Below, in pieces: positions 26,801-36,445 of a DNA stretch of 49,466 bases. A program made the position numbers and the translations under genes. The first letter of the stretch is position 1. Every line of letters begins with the position of its first letter. Below the pieces are notes generated by a model. That model was not told the origin of the DNA. It did not search any database and was given only the letters and a program-made list of their open reading frames with translations. The stretch is from contig NZ_CANLNH010000023.1 of the NCBI RefSeq assembly GCF_947492535.1, forward strand, positions 1 through 49,466, written 5' to 3'. Source of the stretch: an uncultured Dokdonia sp. Lineage in GTDB: Bacteria; Bacteroidota; Bacteroidia; Flavobacteriales; Flavobacteriaceae.

Positions 26801-29800
26801 TCCGACGGGAGTAGATCCGAGTGCAGATGATGATATGGACGGAGTTCCAAATTACCTAGATGATGATCCAATGGATCCAATGGTAGGGAATGACGATGGT
26901 GAGATCGAAGATGGCTTTGATGCAGATAATGATGGCATTCCAAACCACTTAGATTTAGATAGTGATAATGATGGTATTACCGATGTTGTAGAGACGGGTA
27001 ATGGCGATTTAGACACAGATAATGATGGTGATATAGATGCTGATGACACTGGCTTTACAGATAATGATAATGATGGTCAGAGTGATAACACTGCTGGGAC
27101 GATACCTGAGAATACGGATGGTAATCCAAACGATGGTCCAGACTTCTTAGATATCGATGCTGATGATGATGGTATTCCAGATAATGTAGAGGCTCAAGAT
27201 ACTGATGATTATACACCTCCAAGTGGAGATGATAATAATATGAACGGTATTGATGATGCCTATGAGAATGGTGGGTATATCGAAGAGCCAACGGATACTG
27301 ATGGTGATGATACTCCAGATTACTTAGACACAGATTCAGACAATGATAATGTGAGTGATATGGATGAGGCAGGTCAAGGCGAACCAACGGGCATGGATAC
27401 AGATGGAGATGGACTGGATGATGGCTATGATGATAGTGATGATACAGGAATGGAGCCAGATGTGAATGATAACCTAGACACAGGAGCAGAGGGTACAGAT
27501 AATGATGATGATCCATCGACAGATGAAGTTGACTTCCGTGAAATCATGGACAGCGACGGTGATGGTATCCCAGATGTTGTTGATGTAGATGATGACAATG
27601 ATGGTATAGCTGATGTCGATGAGAATCCGACGGGAGTAGATCCGAGTGCAGATGATGATATGGACGGAGTTCCAAATTACCTAGATGATGATCCAATGGA
27701 TCCAATGGTAGGGAATGACGATGGTGAGATCGAAGATGGTTTTGATGCAGATAATGATGGCATTCCAAACCACTTAGATTTAGATAGTGATAATGATGGT
27801 ATTACCGATGTTGTAGAGACGGGTAATGGCGATTTAGACACAGATAATGATGGTGATATAGATGCTGATGACACTGGCTTTACAGATAATGACAATGATG
27901 GTCAGAGTGATAACACTGCTGGGACGGTACCTGAGAATACGGATGGTAATCCAAACGATGGTCCAGACTTCTTAGATATCGATGCTGATGATGATGGTAT
28001 TCCAGATAATGTAGAGGCTCAAGATACTGATGATTATACACCTCCAAGTGGAGATGATAATAATATGAACGGCATAGATGATGCCTATGAGAATGGTGGG
28101 TATATCGAAGAGCCAACGGATACTGATGGTGATGATACTCCAGATTACTTAGACACAGATTCAGACAATGATAATGTGAGTGATATGGATGAGGCAGGTC
28201 AAGGCGAACCAACGGGCATGGATACAGATGGAGATGGACTGGATGATGGCTATGATGATAGTGATGATACAGGAATGGAGCCAGATGTGAATGATAACCT
28301 AGATACAGGAGCAGAGGGTACAGATAATGATGATGATCCATCGACAGATGAAGTTGACTTCCGTGAAATCATGGACAGCGACGGTGATGGTATCCCAGAT
28401 GTTGTTGATGTAGATGATGACAATGATGGTATAGCTGATGTCGATGAGAATCCGACGGGAGTAGATCCGAGTGCAGATGATGATATGGACGGAGTTCCAA
28501 ATTACCTAGATGATGATCCAATGGATCCAATGGTAGGGAATGACGATGGTGAGATCGAAGATGGCTTTGATGCAGATGGAGATGGAGTGCCTAATCATTT
28601 TGATTTAGATGCTGATAATGACGGAATCCATGATATTGTTGAATCTGGTAAAGAAGATTTAGATACAGACGGCGATGGAGATGTAGATGCAGATGATGAT
28701 GTGTTCGCTGATACAAATATGGATGGACAAGCAGACAATTCTGAAGGAAATACACCTACAGATACCTTGAATGACGGAAGTCCAGACTTCCTAAATCAAG
28801 ATAGTGATGCTGATGGATGTTCTGATGCTAATGAAGCATATAATGATCCAAATGCAGATGGAGGAGATGGAGGTTCTTATAGTACGCCAGAACCACCATT
28901 AGTAAACCCTGATGGAACAGTACAAGGCGCTCCATATGATACTGGTTTTGTAGAAGCTGTAACAATAGCAGATACAGATATAGATGGTGATGGAGTAGTT
29001 GGAGCATGTGATCTGGATGATGATGGTGATGGAGTAACTGATGAACAAGAGGAAATTGACGGTACTGATCCTAACGACCCTTGTGATTTAGTAATTGCTA
29101 ACCAAACATTGCCTACAGAAGATGTGTTTAATGATGCTGATTGTGATAACGACGGATTAACAAATGAAGAAGAAATCACAGGCGTAGATGATCCAATGAC
29201 ACCAGCCGATCCAGATGGAAATATGACAGATCCATTAGATCCAGATACCGATGGTGACGGTGTGACAGATGGTGATGAAGCAATTGATGGTACAGACCCT
29301 AATGATCCTTGTGATCTTATAGTAGCGAGTCAAACAGAAACACCAGATGATGTATTTAATAATGCTGATTGTGATGGGGATGGTGTACCGAATGATATTG
29401 AAATTAATACAGATAATACAGATCCATTAGATCCATGTGACTACAATCCTGTCAATCAAGATATAACGACAGTAAGCGCTGAATATAATGCTGAAGATTG
29501 TGATAATGATGGATTAAACAATGGAGAAGAGATCACAGGTGTTGATGATCCAGATACACCAGCAGATCCAGATGGTAACATGACAGATCCGTTAGATCCA
29601 GATACAGACGGTGATGGTGTTAATGATGGCGATGAAGCAAATGATGGAACGGATCCGAATGATCCATGTGACCTTATAGTAGCGAGTCAAACAGAAACTC
29701 CAGATGCAAGTTGGGGAGACCTAGACTGTGATAATGATGGCTTGTCTAATGATGAAGAGATTGCAGCAGGTACCGATCCATTAGATCCGGATACGGATGG

Positions 29801-30551
29801 TGACGGTGTGATAGATGGTGATGAAGTTAATGATGGTACAGATCCACTAGATCCTTGTAGTCTTGAGTTAGCAAGTCAAACAGTAGATCCTACAATGGAA
29901 TGGAACGATCTTGATTGTGATAATGACGGCTTGAATAATGGAGAAGAAATCACAGGCGTTGATGATCCAGATACGCCAGCAGATCCAGATGGCAACATGA
30001 CAGATCCATTAGATCCAGATACCGATGGTGATGGTGTTAATGATGGTGATGAAGCAGAAGATGGAACAGATCCATTAGATCCTTGTAGTCTTGAGTTAGA
30101 GAGTCAAACGATAGAACCAAGCGGAGACTTTTTAGAAGCAGATTGCGATGGTGATGGAATTCCTAATGGAGAAGAATTAGGAGATGAAGATGATGATGGA
30201 ACTCCAGATTTCCAAGAAGAAAACAATGGAGATCCAGATGCACAAGATGGACTTGAAGTCTTCGATATTATGTCACCAAATGGAGACGGTCTTAATGATG
30301 TATTTGTCATTAGAGGAATAGAGCAATTCCCAAATAATACGGTACGCATATACAACCGTTGGGGAGTACTAGTATTTGATACTAGAGGATATGGACAAGA
30401 TGATAACTTCTTTAGAGGAGAATCTAATGGTCGTGTGACCGTAGATCAAGATCGTCTATTGCCAGTTGGAACTTATTACTATGTGTTAGAATACACAAAT
30501 AGTGAAGGAAGACTACAACAACTAGCAGGACCATTATACATAAATAGATAA
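23820..30551 (+). CDS. Giant Asp-rich T9SS surface protein, C-terminal part with type B sorting domain (frameshifted)
   Basis: Continuation of the preceding frame. Genuine coding starts near 23877; the residues before QNQLDTDSD are an out-of-frame shadow. It consists mostly of Ca2+-binding TSP3-like DxDxDG repeats ([10 protein letters not shown]...), with two 387-bp repeats holding a small beta domain ([20 protein letters not shown]) and a large 825-bp tandem repeat. The last ~100 residues ([38 protein letters not shown]) are the gliding-motility-associated type B C-terminal domain, which sends cargo through the T9SS and needs a PorP/SprF partner, encoded next. Joined with the two upstream pieces the protein is about 4,599 residues, and the first and last pieces are in the same frame. 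Confidence 0.87.
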   Translation: MHFLQALVKMQILMEMEFQNQLDTDSDNDGCPDAVEAGNGQTVDMNDMIPGGVDPVTGIPIAVGGGQPTAPAVITFNPDFDGDGEAGLCEDDSDGDGVPDTVDACPGFDDTIDFDGDGIPDACDLDDDNDGITNIEEGCVWSVVDFGIGTVGAGTITGATTTNGVVVNTTWPGNAPFALSNRNRGTTWFDNAAYTFATAGPLQANQFFYSNILDSGTTSDTVVFDFTGDPVQQVYLHVNSLDQLRGTFDTAANPGIGVAILSGNDFDIQIIGTTFSVGDNRIEPADDATDRNTPQEEEDDPNNRSADFTLHFFSTNGLPITQINLGFIEVIASNTNLEGGNYAMEVLAGPDFDGDTIPNCLDLDADNDGIYDVVESGGVDADNDGIADGIDSNDDGIPDSAGTGNTPTNSGPGNPDYINYDSDGDGCSDANEAYSDANADGGDGNQFGIDPAPINGDGTVTAAPYTDPNVVANDFPSDSDGNGTLDYQESGPDTDNDLTANACDEDDDGDGNPDVTDPNPTIPTVEDDANMTDAGVAVTTDVLVNDDYLGNNDGPLGTTTLTDTGLGNAMGIVVVDPDTGEITYTPTLGESGMMVTIIYEVCSDDGVTPAPDNPVCMQATLTITVGDMDSDNDGVNDVLDLDDDNDGILDTDESPGLPDPSADDDMDGIPNYQDIDIGVDGNMDGVVDGYDFDGDGVPNHLDLDADNDGIYDVDESGGVDTDNDGQADDTDGDSSNNNGVPNSADNGNGNPPIDSDPANADGPDFLDTDSDGDGCNDANEAYQDNTADGGDGGQFGMGDPLTVTGGMVNTDGTVTAAPYDTGVVTDVTTVGPDLDNDGQADICDEDDDGDGNPDVTDPNPTIPTVEDDANMTDAGVAVTTDVLVNDDYLGNNDGPLGTTTLIDTGLGNAMGIVVVDPDTGEITYTPTLGESGMMVTIVYEVCSDDGMTPAPDNPVCMQATLTITVGDMDSDGDGINDVDDVDDDNDGIADVDENPTGVDPSADDDMDGVPNYLDDDPMDPMVGNDDGEIEDGFDADNDGIPNHLDLDSDNDGITDVVETGNGDLDTDNDGDIDADDTGFTDNDNDGQSDNTAGTIPENTDGNPNDGPDFLDIDADDDGIPDNVEAQDTDDYTPPSGDDNNMNGIDDAYENGGYIEEPTDTDGDDTPDYLDTDSDNDNVSDMDEAGQGEPTGMDTDGDGLDDGYDDSDDTGMEPDVNDNLDTGAEGTDNDDDPSTDEVDFREIMDSDGDGIPDVVDVDDDNDGIADVDENPTGVDPSADDDMDGVPNYLDDDPMDPMVGNDDGEIEDGFDADNDGIPNHLDLDSDNDGITDVVETGNGDLDTDNDGDIDADDTGFTDNDNDGQSDNTAGTVPENTDGNPNDGPDFLDIDADDDGIPDNVEAQDTDDYTPPSGDDNNMNGIDDAYENGGYIEEPTDTDGDDTPDYLDTDSDNDNVSDMDEAGQGEPTGMDTDGDGLDDGYDDSDDTGMEPDVNDNLDTGAEGTDNDDDPSTDEVDFREIMDSDGDGIPDVVDVDDDNDGIADVDENPTGVDPSADDDMDGVPNYLDDDPMDPMVGNDDGEIEDGFDADGDGVPNHFDLDADNDGIHDIVESGKEDLDTDGDGDVDADDDVFADTNMDGQADNSEGNTPTDTLNDGSPDFLNQDSDADGCSDANEAYNDPNADGGDGGSYSTPEPPLVNPDGTVQGAPYDTGFVEAVTIADTDIDGDGVVGACDLDDDGDGVTDEQEEIDGTDPNDPCDLVIANQTLPTEDVFNDADCDNDGLTNEEEITGVDDPMTPADPDGNMTDPLDPDTDGDGVTDGDEAIDGTDPNDPCDLIVASQTETPDDVFNNADCDGDGVPNDIEINTDNTDPLDPCDYNPVNQDITTVSAEYNAEDCDNDGLNNGEEITGVDDPDTPADPDGNMTDPLDPDTDGDGVNDGDEANDGTDPNDPCDLIVASQTETPDASWGDLDCDNDGLSNDEEIAAGTDPLDPDTDGDGVIDGDEVNDGTDPLDPCSLELASQTVDPTMEWNDLDCDNDGLNNGEEITGVDDPDTPADPDGNMTDPLDPDTDGDGVNDGDEAEDGTDPLDPCSLELESQTIEPSGDFLEADCDGDGIPNGEELGDEDDDGTPDFQEENNGDPDAQDGLEVFDIMSPNGDGLNDVFVIRGIEQFPNNTVRIYNRWGVLVFDTRGYGQDDNFFRGESNGRVTVDQDRLLPVGTYYYVLEYTNSEGRLQQLAGPLYINR
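25325..25711 (+). repeat. 387-bp intragenic repeat, copy 1
   Basis: Nearly identical to 26345-26731 (offset 1,020 bp, 340 codons). It encodes [17 protein letters not shown], the VEDDAN...VLVNDDY domain and ends at GDMDSD. Confidence 0.92.
26345..26731 (+). repeat. 387-bp intragenic repeat, copy 2
   Basis: Second copy with only scattered, mostly silent changes. The high identity implies recent duplication or gene conversion within the adhesin gene. Confidence 0.92.
26760..28577 (+). repeat. 825-bp tandem repeat, two full copies and a 168-bp part
   Basis: Copies run 26760-27584, 27585-28409 and 28410-28577. The unit is 275 codons, so gain or loss keeps the frame. The first two differ at only a handful of bases. 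The third stops matching after GATGCAGAT, where the sequence turns to diverged TSP3 repeats. Read length limits may have collapsed or misplaced copies. Confidence 0.95.
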
Positions 30552-30565
30552 CTAGATTCATTCAT

Positions 30566-30600
30566 ATCTGATAGGCTAGATACACACTAGCCTATCAGAT
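30566..30600 (+). other. Intercistronic hairpin between giant gene and porP/sprF-like gene
   Basis: ATCTGATAGGCTAG (30566-30579), 7-nt loop, CTAGCCTATCAGAT (30587-30600), perfect over 14 bp and not followed by a U-run. The next ATG is 14 bases later. It may partly stop transcription or set the mRNA level of the downstream genes relative to the giant gene. Confidence 0.75.
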
Positions 30601-30614
30601 TAAAATAAACACCT

Positions 30615-31577
30615 ATGAGAAAAAGTTACAACGCCATAATAGCTCTGGCAATAGTAGTTTTAGGTTTACAGACAGAAAATGCTGTAGCCCAGCAGGATGC
30701 ACAGTACACTCAGTATATGTACAATACATTGAGTATTAATCCAGCCTATGCAGGTTCTAGAGGAGGACTAAGTATTTTAGGACTCCACCGTAGTCAGTGG
30801 GTAGGATTAGATGGCGCACCTCGTACACAAACGTTTTCTATTCATTCCCCAGTGGGACAATCAGAAAGAGTTGGGTTGGGATTAAATATTGTTAATGATG
30901 AGATATTTATTACCAATGAAACCTATATAGATATTGATTTTAGTTATACAATCCCTACAAGTGATAGAGGTAAGTTAGCATTTGGACTTAAAGGAGGCGC
31001 ACACTTACTAGATGTTAATTATAGTGAAGCCAATGCATTTCAAAACGGAGATGCTTTTGCAACGGCACAAGACAATATAGATAATCGATTTACACCACAG
31101 GTTGGAGTTGGTTTATTTTATTATACAGATAAATATTATTTAGGATTTAGTGCTCCTAACTTACTCCGTACCGAATATTTTGATGATAGTAATAATAGTA
31201 ATGATGCAAATACGACATATCTCGCTAGAGAACGAATAAACTATTATCTCACCTCAGGATATATATTTAATGTAACAGAAGATTTTAAGTTTAAACCTGC
31301 AGGACTTGTAAAATGGGTAGCGGGAGCGCCTTTACAAGTAGATGTGACAGCAAATGCATTGCTCTATGAAAAATTAACATTAGGCTTAGCGTATAGATGG
31401 AGTGCCTCAGTAAGTGCTCTGGCGGGTTTTCAAATCACAGATGGGTTAATGCTAGGACTTGCCTATGATAGAGAAACAACAGAATTACAACAGTTCAATG
31501 ATGGAAGTTATGAAATCTTCTTACGATTTGAAGTCTTGAATAAACCAAAACGTCTCATCTCACCGAGATTCTTTTAA
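30615..31577 (+). CDS. PorP/SprF-family T9SS outer-membrane protein
   Basis: Predicted outer-membrane beta-barrel of 320 residues. The signal peptide ends near AVAQQ, followed by the family hallmark QYTQYMYNTLSINPAYAGSRG, then alternating strands ending in an aromatic residue (SPRFF), as expected for a barrel. In Flavobacterium johnsoniae SprF is needed to export the adhesin SprB, and such proteins are usually encoded next to a type B CTD protein, exactly as here. The gene starts 63 bases after the giant gene and 33 bases before the OmpA-family gene, with a hairpin in the first gap, so the three probably form an operon. It is most likely the dedicated surface partner of the giant protein rather than the core PorP. 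Confidence 0.92.
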   Translation: MRKSYNAIIALAIVVLGLQTENAVAQQDAQYTQYMYNTLSINPAYAGSRGGLSILGLHRSQWVGLDGAPRTQTFSIHSPVGQSERVGLGLNIVNDEIFITNETYIDIDFSYTIPTSDRGKLAFGLKGGAHLLDVNYSEANAFQNGDAFATAQDNIDNRFTPQVGVGLFYYTDKYYLGFSAPNLLRTEYFDDSNNSNDANTTYLARERINYYLTSGYIFNVTEDFKFKPAGLVKWVAGAPLQVDVTANALLYEKLTLGLAYRWSASVSALAGFQITDGLMLGLAYDRETTELQQFNDGSYEIFLRFEVLNKPKRLISPRFF

Positions 31578-31610
31578 GTTCACCTAAGTTAAACTAAAGT
31601 ATAAGACACA

Positions 31611-33617
31611 ATGATGTTTCAGATAAAAAAAGCAATACGCTATTCGCTCATAATAACTCTTATAATAGGGGGTGTTGGAGTATCTTATGGACAAGAGCAA
31701 GTAGATGAAGCAAAACAAGAAATAAAAGAAAAGAAAACTGGAAGCGTAAAAAAAGCTGAAAAGCGATTTGATCAATATGCTTTTGTAGATGCGCGTGATT
31801 TGTATTTAAGAATTGCAGACAAAGGAAACAGATCTCCAGAAGTTCTTAAAAAACTAGGAGATTCCTATTATTTTAATGGAGAGTATCGGGATGCAGTCAC
31901 GTGGTATAGCCAATTGGTAAATACAGGAGGCGATCAAATAACACCAGAGTATTATTTCCGTTACGCACAATCTCTAAAAAGTGTACAACGCTATGAAGAA
32001 GCAGATCAAGTCATGAATGCTTTCGAAACGGCAAATGGAAATGATAAAAGAGGGCAAATGTTTGTCAAAGAACGCGATTACCTTGCTGAAATAGAAAGAC
32101 AATCAGGAAGATATGGCATAAAACCTATAAATATTAATTCCGGATTACAAGATTTTAGTCCTAGTTTTTATGGGGAACGCCTTGTGTTTTCTTCAAATAG
32201 AGAAGACCGTACCGGAACCTTAATACACGATTGGAATGATCAACCCTTTTTAGACCTGTATATAGTAGATAACCCAGAAAGTGATACTCCAACTATCAAT
32301 AAATTAGAAGGAGACGTAAATACAAAGTATCATGAAAGTAGCACTGTTTTTAATGATTTAGGCGATGTGATGTACTTCACGCGTAATAATTATACAGACA
32401 GAAAACTGAAACGTGATCAAGAAGGAACCAATAAGTTAAAATTATATAAAAGCTTTCGCGAAAGCGGACAATGGAGCATCCCCGAAGAATTGCCATTTAA
32501 TAGTAATGAATATTCTGTAGCACATCCTGCCTTAAGTCCAGATGGAAAAACCTTGTACTTTGCCTCAGATATGCCAGGTACAAAAGGCTTGTCAGATGTA
32601 TGGCGCGTATCCATTAATGCAGATGGTACATATGGAACTCCAGAAAATTTAGGAGAAACGATTAATACAGAAGGAAGAGAAACATTCCCATTTATAAGTA
32701 GTGATGGACGATTGTTTTTTGCTACAGACGGACATGTAGGATTGGGAGGACTAGATGTATTTGTAGCTCAAATAGACGATAATGGAACTGTAGGTGATGC
32801 CTATAATGCAGGAAAACCTGTAAATAGTAGTTATGATGATTTTGGATTAATCCTGAATAATGATAAAGGTGTAGGCTATTTTTCTTCAAATAGAGCTACG
32901 GGACTAGGGAATGATGATATTTATGGCTTTACCAGAGATAAAAAATTATTGACTAATTGCGGTCAGATGATTACCGGAATTACAAAAGATGTAAAGACCG
33001 ATGAAGTACTACCAATGGCTCGTGTACAATTAAGAGATAAACAAAACAATGTAGTCACGCAAACGACGTCAGATGTATTAGGGAACTATAGTTTTGACGG
33101 AATCAATTGTAATGATGTATATGTCGTAAGGGCTGAAAAGGAAAATTACGATCCAGCGGAAGCTATCATTACAACAGATGGAGAGGCAGGTAGAGATATC
33201 AAACGTGATTTGTATTTAAAACCTCCAGTAGCTGTAAATGTAGGAGATGACTTAAATGAATTGCTAGGTCTAAAACCTATATACTTTGACCTTGATAAAT
33301 CGTTTATACGCCCTGATGCCGAAAGAGAACTTATAAAAGTAATTGCTTTTATGGAACAATTTCCAAACGCAAAGATAGATGTAAGAAGTCATACAGATAG
33401 TCGTGCAGATGATGCATATAATATCGCATTATCTCAACGTAGAAATACATCTACGATTGATTATATAGTGAATGTAGGAGGTATTAGTAGAAGTAGATTG
33501 ACAGGTAGAGGATATGGAGAAACACAATTGACAAATAGATGCAGTAATGGAGTACCGTGTTCGGAAGGAGAGCATCAATTAAATAGAAGAAGTGAATTTA
33601 TAATACTAGCAAAATAA
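31611..33617 (+). CDS. OmpA-family protein with TPR, PD40 propeller and carboxypeptidase-like domain (PorE-like)
   Basis: Predicted periplasmic or outer-membrane-associated protein of 668 residues that binds peptidoglycan. Order: signal peptide (to about 27, SYGQ), TPR-like helices (about 40-150), a PD40/WD40-like beta-propeller (about 170-440; motifs FSPSFYGERLVFSSNRE, HPALSPDGKTLYFASD), a carboxypeptidase-regulatory-like beta domain (about 450-540) and an OmpA C-terminal domain (about 555-668) with IYFDLDKS, DVRSHTDSRA and NRRSEF. The same domain order is known for PorE of the Porphyromonas T9SS, which anchors the machine to the cell wall. It is co-transcribed with the PorP/SprF-like gene. 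The palindrome GCTTTCGCGAAAGC encodes SFRES in the propeller. Confidence 0.9.
   Translation: MMFQIKKAIRYSLIITLIIGGVGVSYGQEQVDEAKQEIKEKKTGSVKKAEKRFDQYAFVDARDLYLRIADKGNRSPEVLKKLGDSYYFNGEYRDAVTWYSQLVNTGGDQITPEYYFRYAQSLKSVQRYEEADQVMNAFETANGNDKRGQMFVKERDYLAEIERQSGRYGIKPININSGLQDFSPSFYGERLVFSSNREDRTGTLIHDWNDQPFLDLYIVDNPESDTPTINKLEGDVNTKYHESSTVFNDLGDVMYFTRNNYTDRKLKRDQEGTNKLKLYKSFRESGQWSIPEELPFNSNEYSVAHPALSPDGKTLYFASDMPGTKGLSDVWRVSINADGTYGTPENLGETINTEGRETFPFISSDGRLFFATDGHVGLGGLDVFVAQIDDNGTVGDAYNAGKPVNSSYDDFGLILNNDKGVGYFSSNRATGLGNDDIYGFTRDKKLLTNCGQMITGITKDVKTDEVLPMARVQLRDKQNNVVTQTTSDVLGNYSFDGINCNDVYVVRAEKENYDPAEAIITTDGEAGRDIKRDLYLKPPVAVNVGDDLNELLGLKPIYFDLDKSFIRPDAERELIKVIAFMEQFPNAKIDVRSHTDSRADDAYNIALSQRRNTSTIDYIVNVGGISRSRLTGRGYGETQLTNRCSNGVPCSEGEHQLNRRSEFIILAK
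32452..32465. repeat. GCTTTCGCGAAAGC palindrome inside OmpA-family gene
   Basis: Exact 14-mer, read as SFRES in a loop of the predicted propeller (KSFRESGQW). Confidence 0.95.
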
Positions 33618-33708
33618 TTCAATTAGTAAATGGTATAAAGCACCACACTTTACCCAACTTAAAAAACTTGATTTCTTAATCATTTTTAAGATAAGAGGTG
33701 GATTATTT

Positions 33709-33895
33709 GGTGTTGTTTATAAAGAATAAAAATAGAATCCCGCTGTACAAGAAAAATTGTGTTCTTTTGGGTTAACTTAATCTAATGTAGGGTGAACATA
33801 ATGAGAATATCATTCATTCTCTTGTTAGGGAAGGAGAATAGTTGAGTGTTCTCATCTAATGTATGGCGGGTCTTTTATTTCTTATAAACAACACC
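33709..33895. repeat. Inverted duplicate of the amidohydrolase 3' end
   Basis: GGTGTTGTTTATAA at 33709-33722 (plus strand) is the exact inverse of 33882-33895, the last codons of the minus-strand amidohydrolase (GVVYKK plus stop). The plus-strand copy reads GVVYKE plus stop, and similarity continues weakly through CCCGC and ACA, about 40 bases in all. Between the arms, ATCTAATGTA also occurs twice. No gene lies in 33618-33874. Confidence 0.7.
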
Positions 33896-35155
33896 ATTTT
33901 TCATGACAAAAGAAACAGTTGTCATCACAGAAATATCCTGAATAGGATTTCCATCTACAGCAATAATATCAGCTAGATACCCTTTTTTTAATTCCCCTAA
34001 CTGCCCTTGCATATCCAACACTTTGGCATTTGTGATCGTAGCAGATTGAATAGAAAACATTTCAGACCAACCCGTTTCTACCATATAGATAAATTCTTTT
34101 GCATTTTCTCCATGAGGAAATACACCAGCATCTGTTCCAAAAGCAATATTGACACCCTCTTCAGCAACCATTTTCATGGTTTGGCGTATGCCGGCATCTA
34201 CTTTCATAATTTTAGGAATAATAATATCTGGATAATACCCAGGAATATCAGCCTGTTGTCTTACATAACGTCCAGCTGATAAGGTAGGAACCAAATACGT
34301 GTTGTATTGTTTCATAAGAGCAGCCGTTTCTTTATCCATGAGTGATCCATGCTCAATAGTAGTAACACCCCCTTTGATAGCGCGTTGCATCCCTTCGATA
34401 CCATGCGCATGTGCTGCAACACTCATCCCGTATTCTTTGGCAGTCTTTACAATCTCATTAATCTCTTCTTGTGTAAACTGAGGATTCACACCATTTTTAC
34501 TCACACTCAAGACACCTCCCGTGGCTGTAATTTTAATAACGTCGGCACCATTTTTATAACGTTGGCGTACTGCTTTACGTGCATCTGCAGGACTATTAAT
34601 AACGCCTTCTGCTGGACCCGGATCTCCCATAAGATCTTTCTTATATCCATTGGTAGGATCGGCATGACCTCCCGTTGTTCCTATCGCTTTTTCAGCAGTA
34701 AAAATACGAGGGCCATCTACAGTTCCTTTATTAATGGCATTACGTAAAGATACATTGACACCACTTCCTCCTAAATCACGTACGGTCGTAAAACCAGCCA
34801 TTAGTGTACGTTTAGCAATTTCAGAAGATGTAAAAGCAACATCAGCTTCATTTTTTGTAAAAGGTTCAATATATCTCTTCGGACTCGTTTCACCCTCAAT
34901 ATGAACATGCATATCTATAAGTCCAGGCATTACTGTTTTAGACCTAAGGTCAACAACAGTTTGTCCTTCTTTAGGCTGTGTATACCCTTTATCGATAGCG
35001 ATAATTTTATTTCCTTGTACTGTAATAGTACGTTCTGTGAGAACAGTTCCCTTTTCGGTATCTATCAATTTACCACAATGTAATAATGTAGTTTCTTGAG
35101 CAAAAGAGATGCTACTTATAAAAAGCACGAATAGAAATAAAACGATCTTTTTCAT
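33875..35155 (-). CDS. Secreted metal-dependent amidohydrolase
   Basis: Predicted exported hydrolase of 426 residues, most like the Xaa-Pro/imidazolonepropionase-like branch of the amidohydrolase superfamily. The signal peptide ends SISFAQ (about residue 20). Metal ligands of the binuclear TIM barrel are all visible: H83 and H85 (DMHVH), the carboxylated-lysine position K208 (VIKITATGG), H249 (AAHAH), H269 (IEHG) and D342 (FGTDAG). The C-terminal strands (GYLADIIAVDGNP) complete the small beta domain. Related enzymes cleave dipeptides with C-terminal Pro or other amide bonds; the substrate cannot be told. It lies 21 bases downstream of the aminotransferase gene on the same strand, so co-transcription is likely, although no functional link is obvious. 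Confidence 0.9.
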   Translation of the reverse strand: MKKIVLFLFVLFISSISFAQETTLLHCGKLIDTEKGTVLTERTITVQGNKIIAIDKGYTQPKEGQTVVDLRSKTVMPGLIDMHVHIEGETSPKRYIEPFTKNEADVAFTSSEIAKRTLMAGFTTVRDLGGSGVNVSLRNAINKGTVDGPRIFTAEKAIGTTGGHADPTNGYKKDLMGDPGPAEGVINSPADARKAVRQRYKNGADVIKITATGGVLSVSKNGVNPQFTQEEINEIVKTAKEYGMSVAAHAHGIEGMQRAIKGGVTTIEHGSLMDKETAALMKQYNTYLVPTLSAGRYVRQQADIPGYYPDIIIPKIMKVDAGIRQTMKMVAEEGVNIAFGTDAGVFPHGENAKEFIYMVETGWSEMFSIQSATITNAKVLDMQGQLGELKKGYLADIIAVDGNPIQDISVMTTVSFVMKNGVVYKK

Positions 35156-35176
35156 GAGTGATGGTTGTTTAGAGGG

Positions 35177-36310
35177 TTATTTATTTACAAAATCAATAAT
35201 AGTAGTGGTAATAAATTCAATCTGTTCATCATCAAGCTCTGTATGCATAGGAAGAGAGATTACATCTTGTACTAACTGATTTGTAACCGTAAAATCTTCT
35301 TCACGATAACGCTCGTCTAGATAGGCTTTCTGTCTATGCAATGGTATAGGATAATATACTCCGCAAGGAATATCTTTTGATTGTAAATGAGCAACAAGTG
35401 CATCACGATCTGTATCCTTTATACGTAATGTATATTGATGAAATACATGACAGTCACAACTGTCACATATCATAGGTGTGATAATTTTTTCTTGATTTAT
35501 AAAGGCAGCAGTATACTTGCGAGCAGCATCTCTACGAGCTGTATTATAGGCATCAAGATGAGGCAATTTTGCACGAAGAACCGTAGCTTGTATAGAATCT
35601 AATCTACTATTTACACCAACTACATCATGATGATAACGCTTATACATTCCATGATTTACAATCCCGCGTATCGTATGAGCAAGATCATCATCATTGGTAA
35701 AAATAGCACCACCATCTCCATAGCACCCTAAGTTTTTAGAAGGAAAAAAAGAAGTCGTTCCAACATGCCCTATACCACCTGTCTTTACTTTTTTACCATC
35801 ACGCCCCGTATAGGTAGATCCAATACCTTGCGCATTATCTTCTATAACATATAAATCATGCTCTTTGGCAAGATCCATGATGGCATCCATATTAGCCGCC
35901 ATTCCAAATAAATGTACAGGAACAATTGCTTTTGTTTTTGGTGTAATTGCTTTTTTAACTGCTTCAATATCAATGTTGAAATTAATAGGGTCTACATCCA
36001 CAAGTACGGGTGTAAGATGTAGTAAAGCAATAACCTCTACGGTAGCAGCAAATGTAAAATCGGCAGTAATGACTTCATCTCCAGGTTGTAATCCTAGTCC
36101 CATCATAGCAATTTGTAAAGCATCAGTTCCATTAGCACACGGAATCACATGATTTACACCTAGATAATCTTCAAGTTCTTTTTGAAATGCATGTACTTCA
36201 GGCCCATTTACAAAAGCACTAGATTCAATAACGTCTAGTACAGAGGCGTCTACACGTTCTTTTATTTTTTGATATTGACCTTTAAGGTCAACCATTTGTA
36301 TCTTCTTCAT
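35177..36310 (-). CDS. DegT/DnrJ/EryC1/StrS-family sugar aminotransferase
   Basis: Predicted PLP-dependent enzyme of 377 residues that puts an amino group on a nucleotide-linked keto-sugar for surface polysaccharide (LPS O-antigen or glycan). The Schiff-base lysine is K192 in FFPSKNLGCYGDGGA. D158 in EDNAQ contacts the pyridine nitrogen. ANGTDALQ (59-66) binds phosphate. Full length for the family. An unusual CDSCDC stretch near residue 290 could bind metal or be a loop peculiarity. It is divergent from waaA with 135 bases between, and that neighbour also makes envelope sugars, which supports a role in LPS or surface glycan synthesis. The exact sugar cannot be inferred. Confidence 0.92.
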   Translation of the reverse strand: MKKIQMVDLKGQYQKIKERVDASVLDVIESSAFVNGPEVHAFQKELEDYLGVNHVIPCANGTDALQIAMMGLGLQPGDEVITADFTFAATVEVIALLHLTPVLVDVDPINFNIDIEAVKKAITPKTKAIVPVHLFGMAANMDAIMDLAKEHDLYVIEDNAQGIGSTYTGRDGKKVKTGGIGHVGTTSFFPSKNLGCYGDGGAIFTNDDDLAHTIRGIVNHGMYKRYHHDVVGVNSRLDSIQATVLRAKLPHLDAYNTARRDAARKYTAAFINQEKIITPMICDSCDCHVFHQYTLRIKDTDRDALVAHLQSKDIPCGVYYPIPLHRQKAYLDERYREEDFTVTNQLVQDVISLPMHTELDDEQIEFITTTIIDFVNK

Positions 36311-36445
36311 AGGTATACAAGAGCTTTTACTCTTTAAATTAAGATAAGACTGATTGTGTTTTCAATTAAGAAAGTTGTAACGAAAATACAAAAACTCCCA
36401 CCTTCCAACAATCTATTTTAGGACAAAGCGCTATTTTAGCAATGT

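Noticed and set aside
25687-28341. Several His- or Ser-rich minus-strand frames within the giant gene
   Set aside because: Shadows of the GAT-rich DxDxDG repeat; no start context or protein logic of their own.
26760-28577. Diversity-generating retroelement target repeat near the S23/Avd-like gene
   Set aside because: No reverse transcriptase or template/variable repeat with adenine-biased changes; the S23-like gene is over 20 kb away.
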